Below, in pieces: positions 59,778-64,000 of a stretch of DNA of 64,000 nucleotides. Below the pieces are notes generated by a model, which had not been told where the DNA came from, did not search any database, and saw only the letters and a list, made by a program, of their open reading frames with translations. The number at the start of each line of letters is the position of its first letter. The first letter of the stretch is position 1. The DNA is taken from assembly GCA_019925105.1 (NCBI GenBank), contig JAHGAU010000036.1, positions 496,001 through 560,000 on the forward strand, read 5' to 3'. The translations under genes were made by a program, and so were the position numbers. This stretch comes from Niebla homalea (Eukaryota > Ascomycota > Lecanoromycetes > Lecanorales > Ramalinaceae).

Positions 59778-62700
59778 GTTGATTGATTGATTGATTTATA
59801 CTACGGGTCTAGTTAAGCTAATTCCGGCGTTCCTTAATATACGGCCTTTTAGCCTTATTAATAACCGTAAAAACCTAATACTCATAACGTTAAGGCAAAA
59901 ACCGGCGTTTACCAGGCCTCCATCCTTTATCCTTTAAGGTAAAGGATATTAATAACCGTTTAAAGAATGGTAATCCATTCGTATACTTCTTATGTTTTAA
60001 CTCCCCTAAGAAAATCCGTAATATTACGATTATATCCTTATAAAGACTATCTTTAAGCTTATTACTCTTTTATTCCTTTATATATTTATATTGCCTTAAC
60101 TTTATATAGTACCTTTAAATATCCTTATTAATACTTACGCGTTTACTATATATTTTTCTTATATTATTATCGCCGTTAACTCTTTTAAAGACTTTTAATA
60201 AGCGTTTATTATTATATTTTTATAGTTATAGAAAATACTTTCCGGTTTATATAATTAACGTAATTGGTTTCCGCTCCTCTTTTTCTTCTTTAACCGGTAA
60301 CGGGCTTTTTCCGTAAAATCTTTAATAATTTTATTTATCTTTATAATGAAATTAAACTATAATAATAATCCGGTAAATATTATAAATTTAACGGTTACCC
60401 GGATACTTCGCTTTATAAATAATATTTAATGGTAATTATAAGTATTAACTTTTATAATAAGTTTTAACTTAATTTCCGTAAATAAGGGATAAGAAATAAG
60501 GATATATATAATATTTTATTTCCTTTATCCGTATTTATATCCGGCGTTTATCCGACTTTTAATATATATAATAAATAAGAAGTAAGTTAAACCGTTTTTA
60601 CCCGTCCGGAGTTAAATTATTAATACGTTATTATCCTTCCTTATAATATTATAACGGCGGAGATATTTATTAGTAATCTTTTTATTATTAAGAGCTAAAT
60701 AATAATAACCTTAAAATATAAAATCTTTATACCTCCGTTAACGCTTAATTTACTTTATTATAGTTTATAAGGTAATCGTTATAACCTTCGTTTTTTAAAT
60801 CCTTTTAATCTTAATTTTTTTTATGCTTAGTAGGAATTTATACCCGCTTAAATTAACCTTTAAGATACCGGTAAAATTAACCTTTTTCTTAATTTATTTT
60901 TACTTTATCTTAATAAAAAAAGAGATAAATATTTTTAATTTATTCTTTTTAACTTTAAGCTTATTAAGATTCTGGCGGATCCGTTTATTTCCTATTATTA
61001 TAATTAAATATATATATTTCTTTAACTTTATTTAAGCGATTATTTAATTTAATAAAACCTTAATTAACGGTATAAAAACCTTAAACTTTAATACCGGAAT
61101 TAAGGTTATTTTATAAGTACCATTAATTATTTTTAAATATTAATTCTGGACTTTTTATAATATTTAAATAAACTTTTTCCTATATCCCGGAGTACCCTTA
61201 AGTATATATTAAATAACCGTAACGTATATTATAGCTAATTTTATTATAACTTAATAAATAGTCCGGGCCTTTTATAATATAGCTCCCTATATCGATACGA
61301 TAAGATAAATAAAACCCTTTTCTTATAAAGTTATCTTCTTTTAAACCTTTTTTATATAATCCTTTTAATCGAGCTTTTTATTTACTTAAAGGCTAAGGAC
61401 TTTAATACTGGTATCCGGTTTTACTATAACTTTATTCAGGTTTATTATAATTATTATATTATATAGCCTTAAGCTTTTAATTATATAAATAAGTTCGTAC
61501 TTATATAATATAAATTAAGCCCCATAAGTTCTCGCCTATTAAAGATAGACTTTATAGGCCTATTTTAATTCTAAATAATTCATCCGTATAGAAATATTAT
61601 AAATTAAAAGGTAAACGTTATTAATAAAGTTTCTAACTTAAACCTTTTATCTTAACTTAATAAGTTCTTTAATTAAAGGACCGTTAAAGAATAAGAATAA
61701 TATAAAAGAAATAAACGATCCTTAAAGAATCCTTATTATAGCGGGCTTTATTAAGCTTATTTTTTATCTTAGGTTAATTAATATAGTTTAATTATTTAAA
61801 AAACTTTTATTTATTTAATTAAAAAAAATAATATTTTTTTTTTTTTCCTTAAATTATATAATAATTTTTAATAATTTATTTTATTAAAGGTATTTATAAT
61901 ATTAAAAGAAAGAAAACTTATAATATACTTTTTCCCGTAACCCTATATTATATATATATTATTAATTAATTTTTTAAGGGTTATTTCTATTAATTTATTT
62001 CTTTTTACTTTTATTTATTAATCAGGGAGAAGTCCGTAATTCTTTATATAGTTATTAAGGATCTTTATTATTATTGTTTTTAAAACTTTTTTTAATATAT
62101 ATAAAAGTATAATAAGTTTATAAGACTTTACCTTAAAGTAATCCGGCTTAATAAACTTCTTAAAGATAATTGTTTTTACCTCCTTAAACTTATATAAGTA
62201 ATAGCCGATATTAAGGTATACTTGAAAAAGGTAAATAAAAACCTTTTTAAACGGTAAAGTTATTATTATTAAGAATCTATTAAGAATCTTATTTAATCCC
62301 GGGGCTTTATCCTTTTTTAATTTATTAATCGCTTTAATTATTATATCTTATATTATTATTTTATTTATTAATACGGGGTTAAAGTATATAACGCCGTTAA
62401 TATCGTTTAAGTTAACTTCTAACGGAAAAAGGAAAAATATTCCTTTAAAAGCCTTAATCTTCCCGTTAAAAGTATTAATTAATATATTATCGGGTCTTTT
62501 AAGGGGTAAAAATTTAAAGATAAACTTTAATTTTTTATTTTATTTTCTATTATATTTTATTAACTTTTAAATATTATGAAATAAGACCGTTAAGTTATAT
62601 ACCGTAAACTGAAAATATATTTACTTAACTTTTTTAATAATCTTTTTTTTTTCTTTTTAAGCGATTTTTAATTAATTAAGTATCTTTTAATTTTTATATT

Positions 62701-64000
62701 TAAAAGTTTACTTAATTAATTTTTTTACTTTTATAATCGCGGTTATATATTTTTTATTTTAATAAGTTTTAACTCTTTAAGAAAGTTTTATTATTAAAAT
62801 AATTTTATTAATTATTTTATTTAATATTTTTATTATTTACTTTATAAAGAGGTTAATCCGGTCTTTATTATTTAATTAAAGGAGGTCCGTAAACTATATT
62901 ATTATTTCCTCCGTTTTTATATAAACCTTTATTTTTTTAACCGTTTTTTATGTTTTCTTTACCGGTAATAATAAAGTTATATTAACGGTTTAATTTAAGG
63001 TTATTTATATCGGTATATAATTTAAGTTATATTTTAAGTCCTTTTATAACCTATATATTACGACCGCGTTAATAACCCCTTCCGTATTAAAGGTTAAATT
63101 AATCGTTATTTTAAACTTATAACTTTTTTACGTAATAATCCCTTATAATATTAATAATAAGAAATTAACTTAAGCGATAACTATTAATAAATTATCCGAT
63201 TTAATATAGTTTATTATATGCCCTTTTTTATTTTATATATAATAATATAAATTAAAGTCTTTAAATAATATATATTTATTTAAAGTAATTAAAACCTTTT
63301 TAAATAACGGTATTATAAAAGGTTTTTCTTTATTAATCAGCGGCAGGTTATATATATTATAGATATTAAAATCGCCCTTTAAGTTCCTTTCCTTCGTAAT
63401 ACGGAATATATAAAGGTTTTTATTATAATAAGTAATATCTTAATTATTTACGTTAAGCCGTTTATTTATAAAAAAGCATATTTTAATTATTTTATCCCTT
63501 TTAAAGACTAAATAAAACTCCTCCCCCGGGTTAATAAATAAATATATATATAAGCTATATAATAATTCCTATATTATTATAATATTAACGTCTTTAACTT
63601 CTTTAAACTTAAATATTAATATTATTACTTTAATTTTTTTATTACGGACATTATATTATATTATTTTTAAAAACGTTAATATATTATTTATTAACCTTTA
63701 TAAGGGCTCCCTTTTTTATATTTATTTAAGTTATAGACTTCTTATTAAAGTTAAACGTTTTTTAACTTAATATTTTCCTAGTTATTATTAAAAATATAAA
63801 ACGGCCAGCCCTTAAAATCGGGATCGTAAAGAGTTTTCTTTTCTTTACCGTTATTTACTTTTTATTATCCGGTTAATTAAGTTCGCGTTTTAAGGTTATT
63901 TTTAATTAATTTATTAAATTAATTTTATATATATTATACCGTTGGATTTTTATGGTTATCCGGGTTTCTTTACGTTTAATCTCCTTAGCCTTTATTATAT
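59778..64000 (-). mobile_element. LINE, 3' part, running off the window
   Basis: The 3' tail (TTGA)n is at 59778-59800 and the sequence is co-linear with 5910-9990, so it is the same LINE family on the - strand. It is RIP-mutated. ORF1 and the 5' end lie beyond 64000. It inserted in element F RT; the right-hand TSD cannot be seen. A short open frame at 60823-61035 on + is a shadow. Confidence 0.85.
60300..63680 (-). pseudogene. LINE ORF2 remnant (second copy)
   Basis: The endonuclease is at about 63640-63150, including the (L)FKDFNLYY block at about 63275-63245 standing for GDFN. The reverse transcriptase is at about 62500-61400, aligning with the region that holds IPQG and F-DD in the copy at 5910-11746. 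Stops of RIP type. The sequence differs from that copy at many RIP sites, so the two were mutated independently. Confidence 0.75.

Larger units (their letters stand above)
1..64000. other. AT-rich, RIP-mutated transposon block
   Basis: Seen: very low G+C almost throughout, extreme scarcity of CA and TG, excess of TA, CpG still common, and no long open frame. Recognisable transposon proteins are interrupted almost only by TAA/TAG where Gln or Trp is expected, and His/Cys codons are often turned into Tyr. Known: this is the signature of repeat-induced point mutation in filamentous ascomycetes. Inferred: the window is heterochromatin, either an AT isochore or pericentromeric. A few G+C-richer islands remain and are noted separately. 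Confidence 0.93.

Noticed and set aside
60823..61035. 70-codon hydrophobic open frame on the + strand
   Set aside because: Reverse-strand shadow of LINE ORF2.

Overview
The window looks like a gene-free, AT-rich heterochromatic block from a filamentous ascomycete (Pezizomycotina). Almost everything in it is a transposable element wrecked by repeat-induced point mutation (RIP). C-to-T change at CpA has removed most CA/TG and filled the sequence with TA: by hand count the first 60 bases hold about eleven TA, one TG, no CA, and 16 G+C. Reading frames can still be followed if in-frame TAA/TAG stops are read as former CAA/CAG/TGG codons, and domains were recognised that way. No host gene with an intact frame, no rRNA, no tRNA and no CRISPR array was found.

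Layout, left half. Positions 1-2965 are a + strand fragment of a Ty3/gypsy element (RNase H to integrase end), here E2, with a 731-bp SINE-like insertion. Positions 2966 to 31774 are one long gypsy element on the + strand (D), broken by a full-length LINE on the - strand (5910-11746), a chromodomain gypsy on the + strand (C, 13282-20574, itself holding a short LINE fragment at 18594-18960) and a gypsy on the - strand (E, 21608-29984, holding a second SINE-like copy at 27564-28292). Target-site duplications (TSDs) close each insertion exactly, and D can be read across every gap.

Layout, right half. A Ty1/copia element (copia 1, 31775-36317) sits in the C-terminal end of D and breaks off at a 5'-truncated LINE (36318-38320). 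Then comes an unassigned 4.9-kb decayed block (38321-43234). A 5'-truncated copia (copia 2, 43235-56867) follows, split by two short elements of one non-autonomous family, B' (43412-44968) and B (46452-53581). B is itself split by a complete copia (copia 3, 47737-53319). The end of the window holds a gypsy (F, 56953-59777) truncated inside its reverse transcriptase by another LINE on the - strand (59778-64000, running off the window).

Function. Every reverse-transcriptase active site that could be located has lost at least one catalytic aspartate to G-to-A change, so all autonomous elements here are dead. What survives is structure: nesting order, element edges that largely escaped RIP, a mutation-free minisatellite, AT-hook tails on two gypsy polyproteins, and two short non-autonomous families (a LINE-tailed SINE-like element and a 1.5-kb LTR-like element with an unrecognised protein) that seem the least ordinary parts of the window.
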